Under the pieces are notes generated by a model. That model searched no databases. It had not been told where the DNA came from and worked only from the letters and a program-made list of their open reading frames with translations. Source: Isoetes taiwanensis (lineage: Eukaryota; Streptophyta; Lycopodiopsida; Isoetales; Isoetaceae). From it: a stretch of 64,000 nt of DNA. A program made the position numbers and the translations under genes. The stretch is taken from positions 307,640-371,639 of the forward strand of contig JAJEKV010000196.1 in assembly GCA_021234155.1 (NCBI GenBank), written 5' to 3'. Position 1 is the first letter of the stretch. Each line of letters starts with the position of its first letter. Positions 11,941 to 24,116 of this stretch are shown here, piece by piece.

Positions 11941-12440
11941 TTGAAGAATATTATGAGGAGCATGGAAAGAAGAAAGGTACCAGTGTTTGCTTTGAAGTTT
12001 ATCAAATGCATGAAAGGTGATGAGGCCGGATCCTGGTTGGATTTCGAACCGTCAATAGGTACTAAGTGGGATGAATTGGAACAAAAGTTTACATCAAGGT
12101 TTGGTAAGACTACCTCACCCCTGTGATCTTGTCTTTGAGCTAAATTCCTTTTCTATTAAAACCGGGTGAAAGTGTGAAACAAGATGTGGAAAGATTTAAC
12201 TCTTACTTGCTGGTTTGTAATAGGAACCATGTTTCCCACCCAACTTTGCATCTGGTTGCTTCCTTTATCGAGGTCCGATGTCCGTGCCTAAGATTTATAG
12301 AAAGTTATTAAAACTTCAAAAGTTTGGTGAGCTAGATTCAATCCATAAGACATTTGTAAAGGTCAGTAGATTTAGTAGAAATGCTAAGCTATCCGCCTCA
12401 CCGATGATGAAATCGAGATCCATTCTACCCTCCTCATCAT
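11941..12440 (+). pseudogene. gag: gag capsid region (broken)
   Basis: The first frame (61 codons from 11941) shows the retrotransposon gag signature: FIKCMKGDEAGSWLDFEP, then a WDELEQKF block. After a stop at 12124 the homology continues in other frames (a ...PGESVKQDVERFNSYL-type block) to about 12440. Gag would form the cytoplasmic particle. At least two frame breaks are present. Confidence 0.7.
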
Positions 12441-12704
12441 GATAATCGAAAGCACGAAGTCACACTATGCTAATGCTGCCTCGCGGTATGCGCCGTAAGG
12501 AGGAAAAAGAAGCCAAAAGTCGAAGAGCTAGACCCTCGTGTTTTAAATGAAATCTCGAGATAAGTAAGGTATCTGAAGCTCTCTTAGAAGTTACCAAACA
12601 ACTCATGGAGTTAAAAAATAGTAATAATGCCCCTTCTTCTAGCTCGCCATACCTGAATGCACAAACCGTGGTAAACCCTATCATAGAGCTGAAAATTGCT
12701 TTGC

Positions 12705-12978
12705 AAGATCCTCGTCCTAAATGCCACAAAGGGGCCATTTTGGTAGAGAATGTCCTGTTTGTTCTTTTTGCAAAGAGATAGGTCATGAAGAGAAGTTTCA
12801 AGTAGTTGTCAAGAATTACCTTGCAAAGCAAGAAAAAGGCAAACAGTGTCCAATATTAGTTTTATTGAGGCTTGTGCGTAAGAACAAGAAGAACAAGATG
12901 TTATGGTTGTGCAAACACGTGCTAGGGCTCCATTCAGTACATCCGCAAGTTTCCGTCCCCACCAAGTGTAGCTCCTAA
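12705..12978 (+). pseudogene. gag zinc-knuckle region (broken)
   Basis: The frame from 12721 shows RGHFGREC followed by CSFCKEIGHEEKF. This is two CCHC-type knuckles run together, the first Cys lying one frame away at about 12719 and the last position of the second being Gln instead of Cys. Such knuckles bind the element's RNA. The frameshift just upstream separates it from the capsid part. Confidence 0.6.
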
Positions 12979-13219
12979 GGTAACATTTCAGCCAAATCCT
13001 CGTGATATAGCTCCTCCCCTACTCAAAGGTATAAACGTAAAGATTTCGAGCTTGATGAATTTGACTTGCTTATGAAAAACTCCAAGGTTATGTAGACTTA
13101 CTAACTTTATTGAGGATTGCACCATCATACAGGGAAAAGCTTATCAAAAATACCCAAAATGTTGAAGAAATTGCTGAAGAAACTTGCAATAACATTTTCA
13201 GAAGTTTTACCCGAGCACA

Positions 13220-13640
13220 ATCAAGATCCGTGTGCTTTTATTTGTAGTGCTACTATAGGGACCTCCCATTTAGATAAGGTTTTCTTTGGATGGAGGTTCT
13301 TCCCTAAATGTCATGCCTTATCATGTTATGAAAACATTGAATCTCAAAGTAGAAGACAACACTTCTATTGTTCTAAAAATCCTTTTCCAATGCTAAGGTA
13401 GTACCAAAGGGAGTAGTGAGAAATGTGTCCTTATTATGTGGGGAATCATTGTCTTAGCTACATTTGTGGTTGTTGATTTTGAGAATGTTAACCATGCTAA
13501 CATCTATGATTTATTATTGGGAAGAAGGTGGATGAAAACAGTAGATGCTAGGCCTATATGGTCTGAAGCATTTGCACTATTTCAAATGGAACAACTTCCA
13601 TTAAACTGGTAAACAAGACTGACCCTTCTGCTAACATTGG
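13220..13640 (+). pseudogene. Aspartic protease (broken)
   Basis: The active-site block DGGSSLNVMP begins at 13289. DGGSS is the form typical of Tat and Athila proteases, where the loop is DGGSS rather than DTGA. A later block near 13490-13520 (a DLLLGRRWM-like stretch) corresponds to the family's second conserved segment. An extra base lies just before the active site, and stops and shifts lie between the blocks. It would process the polyprotein. Confidence 0.65.
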
Positions 13641-13650
13641 ATTCATAGAT

Positions 13651-14190
13651 GTGGATATTTTGCAGGAAAAAGAGTTAGGAGTCTACAGTTTAGGTCCGGA
13701 TGTTGATATGAATGCGAAGGTTATCAACTTTGCTCATGTAGAGTTCCCCGATCCAAACGAAAACAAGGCCTACCTTTGGTTTGATGGAGGTATGTCTAAA
13801 AAATTAGGGATTGCTTCTTCTGCCGCTATTCAAGGATGCAGATCTTAAGCTGATGACTAAGATAGGGAGAATTCATCCTAATATTTCTTCTAATGCAGCA
13901 GAGTATAGGGCCCTCATTGCAGGCCTACAGAAGCAAGATTCATGAATATTTCCCATATTGTTATCTATGGAGACTCACAACTTGTTTGCAAACAGATTTT
14001 GGGGGAATACCAAACAAAACATCAAGATATGGAGGATCTGAACACACAAGCTCAAGAATTGCTAACTTTTTTTGATCATTGGGAAATTTATCATATTCCA
14101 AGGTCTAAAAACTTTGAGGCTGATTCTTTGTGTGCAGGGAAAACACTCTTAGAGCATCTCTCCGAGGGAGCTATCAAGGAAGATGTCCTA
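13651..14190 (+). pseudogene. Additional RNase H (aRNH) upstream of RT
   Basis: All four catalytic acidic positions of an RNase H can be placed: Asp in WFDGG (13783-13785), Glu in AEYRAL (13901-13903), Asp in GDSQLV (13972-13974) and Asp in FEADSL (14122-14124). The GDSQLV and EAD blocks are in one frame (13942-14265); the first two are in others, because of short frameshifts. This is the archaeal/plant-like RNase H that Tat elements acquired. Here it lies between protease and reverse transcriptase, before the RT instead of after the native RNase H. Confidence 0.72.
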
Positions 14191-14191
14191 G

Positions 14192-15099
14192 ATGAAGATG
14201 AACTCTCTCGCCCATCCTATCTTGACCATCAACCTGGCACAAGAAGAATCACACCAAGAACTTGAAGTGCACAAGGGAGGTATGTCCAGGACTTTGCAAA
14301 TGGGAGATCTATATGATGAAGATTGCAAAGGTAAAATGATTAAGTACTTTGAAGATTGGGTGGATGTTTTTGCATGGGAATATTCAGAATTGAAAGGGGT
14401 TGATAGGAGCATTTGTGAGTTTGAGATAAAAGTTCGTGAAGATACTAAACCTGTCATGCAGAGATTGAGAAGAATTAATTCCTCACTTTTAGATCTTATC
14501 AAGGTGAATTATTCAAAATGCAGGAGTCAGGTTTGATAGTTGACATTGTGAACCCCTCTTGGGTTTCTTGTATTGTTCCAGTTCTAAAAAAGAATGGTTC
14601 TCTAAGAATATGTGTGGATTATAGAGATCTAAATAAAGCTACTGTTAAAGATTGTTACCCTTTGCCTTTTTTGGAAGAAATCCTTTATGCAGTGGCTGGC
14701 AAGTCTATGTACTCATTTTTGGATGGTTTCTCTGGTTTTAATCAGATTAGCATCAAAAAGGAAGATCAGCCAAAGACATCCTTCATTACTCCATGGGGAA
14801 CTTATGCAATGAAAAGGATGCCTTTTGGCTTAATGAATGCCCCTGCCACATTTCGTAGAGCTATGGATACCGCCTTTGCAAATATGACTCCTGAGCAATT
14901 CAGAGTTTATCTTGATGATTTATGCTTGGGTACTGGTACAAGTGTTCATATTTCAGAGCTAACAAGGATATTTACATTGTGCAGACAAACTGGAGTTAAT
15001 CTAAACCCAAAGAAGTGCATCTTTTTGGCATCCAAAGGCCAGCTCTTAGGCCATGAGGTTTTCGCTAAAGGCCTTCAAGTAGTGAAGAGAAGATCATAG
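14192..15099 (+). pseudogene. Reverse transcriptase (two frames)
   Basis: The N-terminal part (14192-14510) carries the FAWEYSELKG block. The main part (14518-15099) has ICVDYRDLNKAT, FLDGFSGFNQI, MPFGLMNAPATF and the catalytic YLDD at 14908-14919, then LNPKKCIF. It copies element RNA into DNA in the particle. One frameshift at about 14510 separates fingers from palm; motifs are otherwise intact. Confidence 0.9.
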
Positions 15100-15121
15100 C
15101 TTTAAAAAGCTTCAAACACCC

Positions 15122-15730
15122 GTGACAATTAAAGAAGTCAAGGGATTTATGGGAATGACCTCTTTCTTAAGAGTGTATGTGCCTAATTTCTCTCACCTTA
15201 TTAGTCCTATCTCTAAGTTGACTAGAGTAGGCCAAGTTAGTAAAAGAGAAAGTAAATATAGGCCTGTTGTTTGGACTGATGAGTGTGAAAAAGCTTTTTT
15301 GCAGATCATAGAGGCTATTTGCCATTCTACACTTTTAAAAACTCCAGACCTTTCATTACCATTTAAAGTTTACATAACTATCACTAAAAAGGTCTTTGGA
15401 GTTGCCATTTTGCAAGATAGACACCCTATTGCTTTTGCAAGCAAACAATGGTCTCAAACTGAAGAGAAGTATGCTAAGATAGAAAGGAGTGCTGCTTCTC
15501 TCATCTTTTTGATCGAGAGACATGGTCATCTTTTACAAAAATCCCAAGCCACTATCTACATGCAGCAGAACCCCATGCCTTTTTTGTATGGTAAGAAATT
15601 AGAAAAACCTAAGCTTCATAGGTGGGCTTGTAGGCTTCAGTCTTATGATTTAAAGGTAAAGGTTATTCATGTATTGAACAACCCGAGTTTATACTTGCCT
15701 GCTGCCTACTTTGAACATGAGGAGTTGATA
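15122..15730 (+). pseudogene. Native RNase H, catalytic residues lost
   Basis: After the RT connection block (KGFMGMTSFLRVYVPNFS) comes an RNase H fold domain. The usual D of the YxDAS block is replaced (FKVYITITKKV). The usual D of the TDHKPL block is replaced (TIYMQQNPMPFL), and the usual ADALSR end reads LYLPAAY. The Glu-bearing block (KIERSAASLIF) persists. The frame itself is open (15122-16324), so the losses are substitutions, as expected of a domain kept as a spacer after the extra RNase H took over. Confidence 0.7.
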
Positions 15731-15769
15731 CAAGAAGAAGAAATGACTAACCTTGTTGTAAATGAGCAG

Positions 15770-17106
15770 GACTTGTTAACTATACCAGCTCAAGGTTGGC
15801 AACAACCTATTAGGAGGTTCCTTCAGTATCAGGAGATACCTTCTAAATTTTCAAAAAGCCAAGCTTACAAGTTTAAGTTAAAATGTTTGACTTACTCATT
15901 GGTTGGTGACATCTTGTGCAAGGTAAATAGGGATGGTGTACTCTTAAGATGTGTTGATGAAGATGAAGCTGCCCTGGTACTTGCTGAAAATCACAAAGGT
16001 GTTTGTGGTGGTCATTTTGCAGCAGACACAACTGCCAAGAAAATATTGAGGTCTGGTTATTTCTGGCCTCATTTATTTAAAGATTGTTATGATATTATAA
16101 AGACTTGTCATCAATGCCAGATCTTTGGCAAAAGAATCTTGCATCCTGCTCCTCTTACAGGAATTGTCTCCCCTGGTCCATTTCAAGTTTGGGGATTGGA
16201 CTATGTTGGCCCTATCAATCCCCCATCCTCAGCTCAGCATGAATACATTGTTGTGGCTACAGATCTGTTCACTAAGTGGTCGGCAAAGACCTTTAAGGAA
16301 AGCAAATGCCCATACCATCGCTAGATTTTTGCATGAGAATATTTGCTCTAGGTTTGGCATTCCTTTTAAAATTTTGACTGATAGAGGCTCCACTTTTATT
16401 AATGAAGTTATTAATTTCCTTGTTTCAAGCCTCAAGATCAAGCATGTGAAAAGCTCAGCCTATTATCCTCAAGGAAATGGCCAAGCTGAGTCTACTAACA
16501 AAGTGCTTAAGAGTATTTTGCAGAAAACAGTTTGCCAAAACCAAAGGGATTGGCACTTGAAATTATATAATGCTCTTTGGGCTCATAGAATTACTTCTAA
16601 AGCAGCTACTAATGCCTCACCTTTCAGTTTAGTATATGGAGTAGAGGCTGTTATTCCAAATGAAAGTTAGAAATACCTTCTTTAAGGATGGCACTCAAGC
16701 TTGAGTTGGAGTTTTTCAAGCCTTGAAGCAATGTGTGTATGAAGTTCTGTTAAAATTAGATGAGGAAAGGTTTGTTGCAGAGAATTACAACTTGCTGAAG
16801 AAGGCTAAGAGTGCAGCAGCTTTCAAGGCTGCTCACAAACTGCAAGACAAGTTTGCACCTATGGAATTAGTTTTAAAGTGGAATGCTGCAGATGAAGGGA
16901 AGCTTTCAAAGTTTGAAAATCCCTGGGAGGGTCCCTATCAGATTTTAGGAGATGCTGGCTGCTCATCTTATAGGTTGGCAGATCTTAGTACAGGATTAGA
17001 GTTGCCAAATCCCATTAATATTCAACACCTTAAAAGATATTGGCCTCAAAGATGCCCGCTTGAGCCCCTTCACTTCTATATAAGCATTTGTTCTAGCTTA
17101 GAATAG
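15770..17106 (+). pseudogene. Integrase (broken by frameshifts)
   Basis: The N-terminal HHCC zinc domain is seen at 15990-16117. The core triad is Asp near 16199 (GLDYVGP), Asp at 16380-16382 (LTDRG) and Glu at 16488-16490 (GQAESTNK); the last two are 35 residues apart as in DD35E integrases. A frameshift lies near 16310. The C-terminal GPY/F-type block (WEGPYQI...HLKRYWP) is in a separate frame at 16723-17106. No chromodomain is visible. Confidence 0.85.
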
Positions 17107-17675
17107 TTTAGTCTATAATTTCAAAGTCGAGGTTTTAATATTTCTTTTGATTAGCATATTTCCTTTGAGGTTTAATATTGTGTCTTTTTCTGTTTAGTCT
17201 GCGGGAATGTGACCACAAGGGATGAAGACTTTGATTATTACCTATTAATGAGTTCTATGTTGTCATGACAGATCATTTGTTAAAACATTTCATCTCTGTT
17301 TTCTAAAGCTGGCCTATTCTTCATAAGACCTTGCTTCTCCATTGGAGTTCTAGAGTGCTATCCATATATCATTTTCCACATCTTGCTTTGGCACTCATGC
17401 TAACCTTGATTTTATCATCATATGTGTTCATTCTTTTCTCCTCCATTTTCATCCGCCTATAAGTTGCCTTTTACATTCCATTTCAACCTTCTATCCTTTT
17501 ATTTTCACTCCCTACAATGCTCGCACCACATTTCCACCATAGCGAGTTCATCTCACACTCATACCACTCACTTCATTGCTCTACATCATTCTCACACCGC
17601 ACCAAGATTTGAAGATCCTCGGCCTAAGTTTACATCTGTAATGAGGGGACCAGCCCATTCTTTCCTTTGAGGAGA
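17107..17675 (+). other. 3' untranslated region and purine tract of the Tat-like element
   Basis: About 570 bp between integrase and the 3' LTR with no protein motif. The last bases before the LTR (GAGGAGA, 17669-17675) form a short polypurine tract for plus-strand priming. Confidence 0.6.
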
Positions 17676-18633
17676 TGTTGCCCATTTTTGGCAACATGGA
17701 CCAGCATCTATGTTTCAAAACCTTTGTTCCATTTACATTTCCTTTAAGGAAAAGTTCCAGGCTATTGTGATCCCATCAGAGTTTGGAAGACATTTGACCA
17801 AGATTGGAAGACATTGGGGATCTCCTATTATGGCCTAGTCTTTTCCTTGAGGTAAAACACCTTTCTAGACACATTCCTATTAGCTTAACATTTTCCTTTG
17901 ATTTGAAGACCAGGCAAAGGCTATAGCAAGTTTATCAAGGAGGCACAAGACATTTTACCAAAGCTCAAAACCTTATGAAGCTTGCTTGAGAAGTTTGAAG
18001 TCACACACATGAGGATGCTACCCTAGAAGTGAAATTTGCTCTTATTCTAGCCTTGAAGTTTGGAAGACCCTTATAGAAGTTTGGAAGACCTTAGGCTTTG
18101 AGCAAATCTATCTTCACTAGGAGGTATGAATTGAGCCCTAGAAACAATTTGAGATAAGATCAAGTGCTACAGAGGTACCCATCTCTTCTTCATTCCATTC
18201 ATCTTACATCCCCTTTCTATATCCCAAGAGCCTTCAAGACTTTTCCTTCACCATTGTTTCCACTTTTTGAGACCTTTTCTCATCATTCTACTACTTATCT
18301 TTTATGAATCCCACCTTCATTTGAGAATTGTCCCCTAGTGATCTTGAAAACCTTCAAAGGCAAGAAGGCTTCTTTCTCATTCTCATTTCATCTTCCTAAA
18401 CCCTAGTATAGCCTATTACACCCTTTTCCCATCTTTTTTCCTATGACTTTTTTTCACCATCCTTATGTTCCAACATTCATTGACCATGGGTCAAAAGGGA
18501 CCAAAAATTCAAATGTTTTAGTTTGACCTAAAAACCCTCTAGATGGGAAAGTTGGAAAAAAAGAGCTGACTTGGTCTTTTAAAATTCAAAAAACCTTTGG
18601 GAAAGACCTTCAAAATTGATTCTTGGGATGCGT

Positions 18634-18667
<34 letters not shown>

Positions 18668-20165
18668 ATTCTAGCCTATCTACCCTATCTATTTCTCAAG
18701 ATAGTTCCGTGTCACCTTCCCCCTTTTTTTCCACGTGGCGGCAGGGTGGGGGCGGTGACACGGCTGGCCAGGTCCCCTCTGCGTGGCACGCAAATTTAAT
18801 AGTGGGTCTGCATTTTTCCTTATATACCTTAGCCTCCGAACCACTTCGGCCTGTGGGATATATCACCCTTAAGAATTTTCGATGAACCCTAAGAAATAGG
18901 GGAACATGCTAAATCCGCCAATTTGCACCTAAACTTGATTGAATCCCGCCATTTTTCCCCAAATTAGCTCCTAAACCTTTTCCCAAACCATGGGGATCCT
19001 TTGTGGCATTTGATTCGATGGAAATTGCTAAATTTGGGCCTCAAATCACTCAACCGAAGCTAGCTTTTGGGAAGAAACGGTTCTTAAACCAGCATCACAG
19101 ACCAAATCGACACGCCCTCGAGACATACCTGCGTGGATTTTGGCGCATTGAATTTTTGATATCCTTTTGCTCTGCTCCGCCTCGGATTCCAGCTCCATTT
19201 CGTTCGAGATTGAAGTCCCCGCTCGTTAGTGACTTGTTCAAGATCAAGCACCTCGATTGGCAAACTTAAATAATCACTCCATATTACTTCATTGGTATTT
19301 TTGAAGCTCGAAAGGCTCAAGCAGTCTTGAATTTTCTCTCAAGCATTATTATTTTCAAAACTTTGGTAATACCCCTGTTGACATTGTCATACCTTCAGTA
19401 TCACATTGCTATAATGCATAGTCTTTGCCCCGAAAAATCATTGTCTTCATTGTACATCCTTTTTTTTTGTAGTTCACGCATTGCCCTTTTAAAAGAAAAA
19501 AAAAAGAGCAAAAAAAAAAAAAAAAAAAAGACCAAAAATATTTACTCGAGATTATATCTTCTTCGTGTAGTTGTATCTCATCCTTATAGAAATCCTAGAC
19601 ACCTATACATTCGGAGAAAACATATAAAAAGATTTCTTTTCATAACTATTTATGAGTTTGTTCTTTTCTTGAGGTTTTGTTTACTTACGTAAAAAACTAA
19701 AACATCCTTTTGCTATTCAAACCTTTTGCACGTGATCTAGAGGTTATTTTGAAGTTGCCTGCACAGATCCCAACCCAAAATTCCCCATCAAACTCCATCT
19801 GCAAAATTTGGCTCTCTGTTTTGGCACTGGCCAACTTTTTGACCTGCCTTTGACCTCGATTTTCTTGACCTTCCTTTATTCAAATCAAGTCAAGTCTTCT
19901 CCACCATTTTCCTCTGCTTGTTGACCACTGATAACACCAATCAGACCTTCAAAATCTCTCAAGGTGCGTCTGCAAGTTCAGTTTTTGCTCTGACAGTTTT
20001 TTCAGTTTCAGGGACTCTAGTGATTTTGAAAAAACTAGCACTTAAAAAATGAATTTTTTGGTTTCATATGACAAGGATTGATCACCCTAAGTGGTCTGGA
20101 GGTTCTAACCACTTTGTTTAAGATTCCTTTGAGGTTAGGCTAAAATTCCAGGTTTTAGGCTAACA
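17676..20165 (+). repeat. 3' LTR (2490 bp)
   Basis: Direct repeat of 9189-11674, TGTTGCCC...GGCTAACA, followed by the GGGCC target duplication. The TATA-like box is at 18820-18826. Differences from the 5' copy are mostly one- or two-base changes in CAG/CTG/CG contexts and homopolymer lengths. Confidence 0.93.
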
Positions 20166-20170
20166 GGGCC

Positions 20171-22998
20171 GCCTGTTCTGATCCCTACTCTGGTTGATCA
20201 ACTGCTGCTTATGGCTTGGACGTGGCGATGGCGGAAGCGAAGTCGGAGGTAACTGTTGCTAACTGTTCCGCCATCGAAACAGCAGCTGGTAGATCACAAG
20301 GGGCCATCGACTGGGAAGGCAAAGGGCAAAGGCTAAGGCTAAGGCAGGGTAATGGCTAATGCATGGCGCAAACCAAATCCGGCTATCGATGCATCAGGCC
20401 AGACTTCTGTTGCCCACATCTCTTCATCTCATCAGAACGAAGCGCTATATTCATAGGCTTTTCACTTTGGAGCTAGCCGAACCTATCCTTCGTTCCTTCA
20501 GGCAATGCTGGAAAGCTCAAAAAATGAACGACAACCTTCCAGATATTCATAAGAATTTCCAAGTTTCTGTCAAATATTTTCAGCTATCTTCTCTTTGATT
20601 TATCACCAGAGTAATTTACTTTGTTGTTTCGTTTGAGGAAACGACTGCATGTGCATGTATAACAAGAATGCTACATTTCACTAGAGAAGTGTATTTTTGG
20701 CCAAGATCTTTGTTTCGAAGTTGAAGTGTTTAAGAAGGATTTGAGGTCGATGCCATGGTATTGGACTAAAATCTATCCAAAATCTTCACTTTCTGACAGA
20801 AATAATCTGTAATGCTGCCGGGACCAAAAGGGGGAAATGGTTATTTTTCTGCGATGGACCTGCGGAACAAAGGAACGGTAAATGAATTGTGCGGATTTTA
20901 GAATTTAAGAGACCTGGAAACATCGACCATTCATGCCTTTAGAAACTTTATTCACGTGATGACAGAGAAATTAAAGATTCCGAAAGAGAGGTCCAAACAC
21001 TGTTTGTTAGGCACATGGGAAAATGGTTCATAGATCATCCAAAATATGGGTCCACTTCTAATTTGAATAAGTAAAAGTATTTAGACGTCTATAAAATAGC
21101 ATAGCAACACTGTAACAGCATGCAACGGATCTTCCTGCAGTGATTCTTCATCGATTCTTAATGTGGGAATATAGAACGATATCCCATCCAGCTTTAAGGA
21201 TGCCCATAACCAGAATCTTCACACAAACAAAGGATTTCAACTTCTGTGCTATTGACGAGGCAAGACATAAATGCAGTTTCGTCCTTTTTCCATTTTCCTT
21301 CCACATTTAGAAACACGCAAAATGCAGTTTTTTCCACTTTGGCTATTTAGGAACAAGAAAGCAACCTTGGATCGGTGCTAGAATCGTGATTCATTTCATT
21401 TCTATGGTCAACTATAGACGTTGATGGCAGACATATGGAAGTGTACAAAGACAGGTGAATATAGTTCACCGAACAGTTGAAAATATCAAGAACATATCCC
21501 TGTTTTTATTTCATCATTGCTAATTATCTGCATTTTTTTCTAATTCTTATGCTTCTTACTGCATCTAAGAGCTTTTAGAATTTTTTGCTTGGCTTTCATT
21601 GCTCAGGTTAATCTGGCATCTGCAGGGATATGACTCTGATCTGGCCCCTCTATTGTGGCCAAAAATTCTATAATAAACTCCTATGGCTTTTCCATTAGCA
21701 TTCATCAAAATAGTCCTAAACCATGGGTCTGTTTAGTTGCAAGACGTGGCATCTTGCAAAAATTTTATGCTTGGTGAAGCATGGCATTTCAAAATCTGGG
21801 AGATATTTATAGTTCCATTTTCAATTCAGTAATGTCTGTTTGTGTTTTTTCATCCCTAGATGGTAAGATGTATAAGACGGTAAGATGTATAAAGAGATGT
21901 GACTTCCATATACTTAGAATTCTCTATTATTTGCAGGCAGTGAAATTCTCTGGTCAGTCGTGTGAAATATAGCGTGTGAAGTAGCATGAGGGAGCGGAAG
22001 AGATGAGGCTAATGAGTATGCTGGTACCGACCATCTTTGTAAAGCGCTTTGATAAATCTCAAGAAGAGGAAGAGGTGTGCCTGTTACTTTATTGTTAATT
22101 TCTTAAATAAAATCTAATACAATGGTCCTTTTTCCCGATTTTAAAATTCTCAGATCCGCACATCATATCTGAGACACTTCAATGATTGTGGTCCAATGTG
22201 TGCGATTAGGATTTCTATTGATCTGGAATATGGATGTATTAAAGAGCATGATAAATTTTTGAACGAATATTCTTGAAGTTTTGAGTACTAATGCATTATT
22301 TGCAAGGGTATTTGGTCTGCACCTCCTGTGCTCCAGATGGTATAACTTTTGTCCATTTTTAGAAACACTTGGCATGCATTTGTTGGCCACGAATGACACA
22401 ACATTTTGCTTGACTGGATTCTTATATATTCTCGCTATAATTTAATAAACATTATAGCATTATGCCTCATAAAATGCTGTTTAATACAGAAATACATTTG
22501 TTTCCAGGTTGATATTGAATCTGGCCACTAGGAGGGTATCCCCTGTTTAATGGATGCATTGAAAGCGGCCAAATTTTGCCTTGAGCAGTTACATTGGTGG
22601 GATTATAACATTTCTGGCAAAGAAATCCCACCAAGAACAAACAGAGAACAAACAGATATACACCCCAGCGTTCAATCAAGCACGCTAATCCAATAGCGTA
22701 TAAGCATACTTGCTGATGTGGCCTATATTAGTGGCCTATATTATAATGGCACGTCATGTCACACTTTGATTAGTCCACCTGCCATTCCATTTTGGTCACC
22801 AGCTTAGAGTAGGATGGTGTTCAGTAGCAAGATATATTAGAGAATGAACATCAAAGCAACTAAGAATGAACATGAAGAGAATGCATGTGAGGGTAGAATA
22901 GCTATATGGGACCAGCTTTTGAACACAGAGAAAAAATATTAAACTACACTATTCATTTTGACTTTCATACACCGATATGTGCTCTACCTATTTGTCAT
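20171..22998. other. Intergenic; no recognisable gene
   Basis: Just after the element the DNA is GC-richer (20.17-20.36 kb) and could be the edge of a host gene's first exon split from 9.1-9.18 kb by the insertion, but no domain is recognisable. The rest is AT-rich with short frames only. Confidence 0.45.
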
Positions 22999-23868
22999 AT
23001 TTAATTATTTGGACCTTATGTATGCAATAAAAATATATCGGATTCCATGGTCAATCATAACTTCAAGACACTAAATAGTTACACGTATATAGAAAAGTTC
23101 TACAATTTGATATGAATATATTGTTTTGGTAAGTGGTTGTCTGTGATCTTGAATGTAGTTAGTATATGACACATGAATATTCTATGTTCCATACATGCTT
23201 TAAAAGGAAACCATTTAGATCGCACATTTATAGCTCAGAATCCAGTTCAGATAACCATCTAGATCGCACATATAACTCATGAAGAATCCAGTTCAGATAA
23301 CCATTTAGATCGCACATATAACTCATGAAGAATTCGGTTCACATAATTGCCTAACTCATTGCTTAACTTTGGCTCTTGATCAAGGAATATACTAGGTGAT
23401 ATTCTCTCTCTAAGAACTAAAACCTTTGAATACAATCAAGGCATAAAACATTGTTGGAATTAAGCAGTTAATATTTAGCCTACGTGTCTAAGCACGCACT
23501 TATGACATTGACATAAAATGCCATTCATACGGTGGTACCCAAGCAATGCAACAATAATTCCGTCAACACAGTAATCGCAAGGTTTGAGATAATCAGGCTG
23601 CTCCAAAACAAGATGTTTGGTCAGTCCTAACAAAGAACAGTCACTGAAGGTGGGCAATTTGCTATAGTTAGTAAAGCACAAAGGTTTTGAGAGCCCTTAC
23701 GCACAACTTAAACTTGGAGTACTGAGTTATGTGACAACCAATGATAATTTCTCTATGGATTTGATTAATTATATTAGATTTATGAAAAAGAGTCTGAGAT
23801 GAACAAGTGCCAGTTCACACAGGTCCGCAACTTATGCCCGGCAATGCTGGGCACCATTACTATAAGCA
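22999..23868 (+). repeat. Left arm of a ~0.9-kb inverted repeat
   Basis: Diverged inverted copy of 28524-29436. Matching blocks include TTTAATTATTTGG at the outer end (~23000 against ~29430), GGTACCCAAGCAATGCAACAATAATT near 23534 against ~29080, and GGGCACCATTACTA at the inner end (~23845 against ~28540). The arm also contains a 46-bp tandem expansion that the other arm lacks. Confidence 0.75.
23209..23345 (+). repeat. 46-bp tandem repeat, about 3 copies
   Basis: Units centred on TAGATCGCACATATAACTCA begin near 23209, 23252 and 23298. The opposite inverted-repeat arm has only one copy (near 29175-29225), so the array expanded in this arm only. Confidence 0.8.
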
Positions 23869-24116
23869 TATATTTTTGTATCTGTAAACAAGGCACCAAG
23901 AACCTTACTCTGCCTAAGTTGTTGTAGTTGCTTGGAGATAATATGACGCATGGCAACAAAATGAGAAAGGTATTATCTGCTGATACCATCAGCAAGGAGG
24001 ATTGTTGCATTACTGCTGACGGGTAGAATAGCCACATGGGAGTATTGTTTGTGTTACTCAGGTTTAAACAAAAATGAGATGAAGTAAAGTCACAAACTAC
24101 AAACACACTCCTTATA

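Larger units (their letters stand above)
9189..20165 (+). mobile_element. Complete Tat-like Ty3/gypsy LTR retrotransposon
   Basis: A full element of about 11.0 kb. The LTRs begin TGTTGCCC and end GGCTAACA. The 5-bp target duplication GGGCC is exact at 9184-9188 and 20166-20170. Internal order is primer site, gag with zinc knuckles, protease, an extra RNase H, reverse transcriptase, a degenerate native RNase H, integrase, purine tract. The DGGSS protease motif and the extra RNase H place it in the Tat/Athila side of plant gypsy elements. The coding region carries several frameshifts, so it is not autonomous as written. The very similar LTRs imply a recent insertion. Confidence 0.93.
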
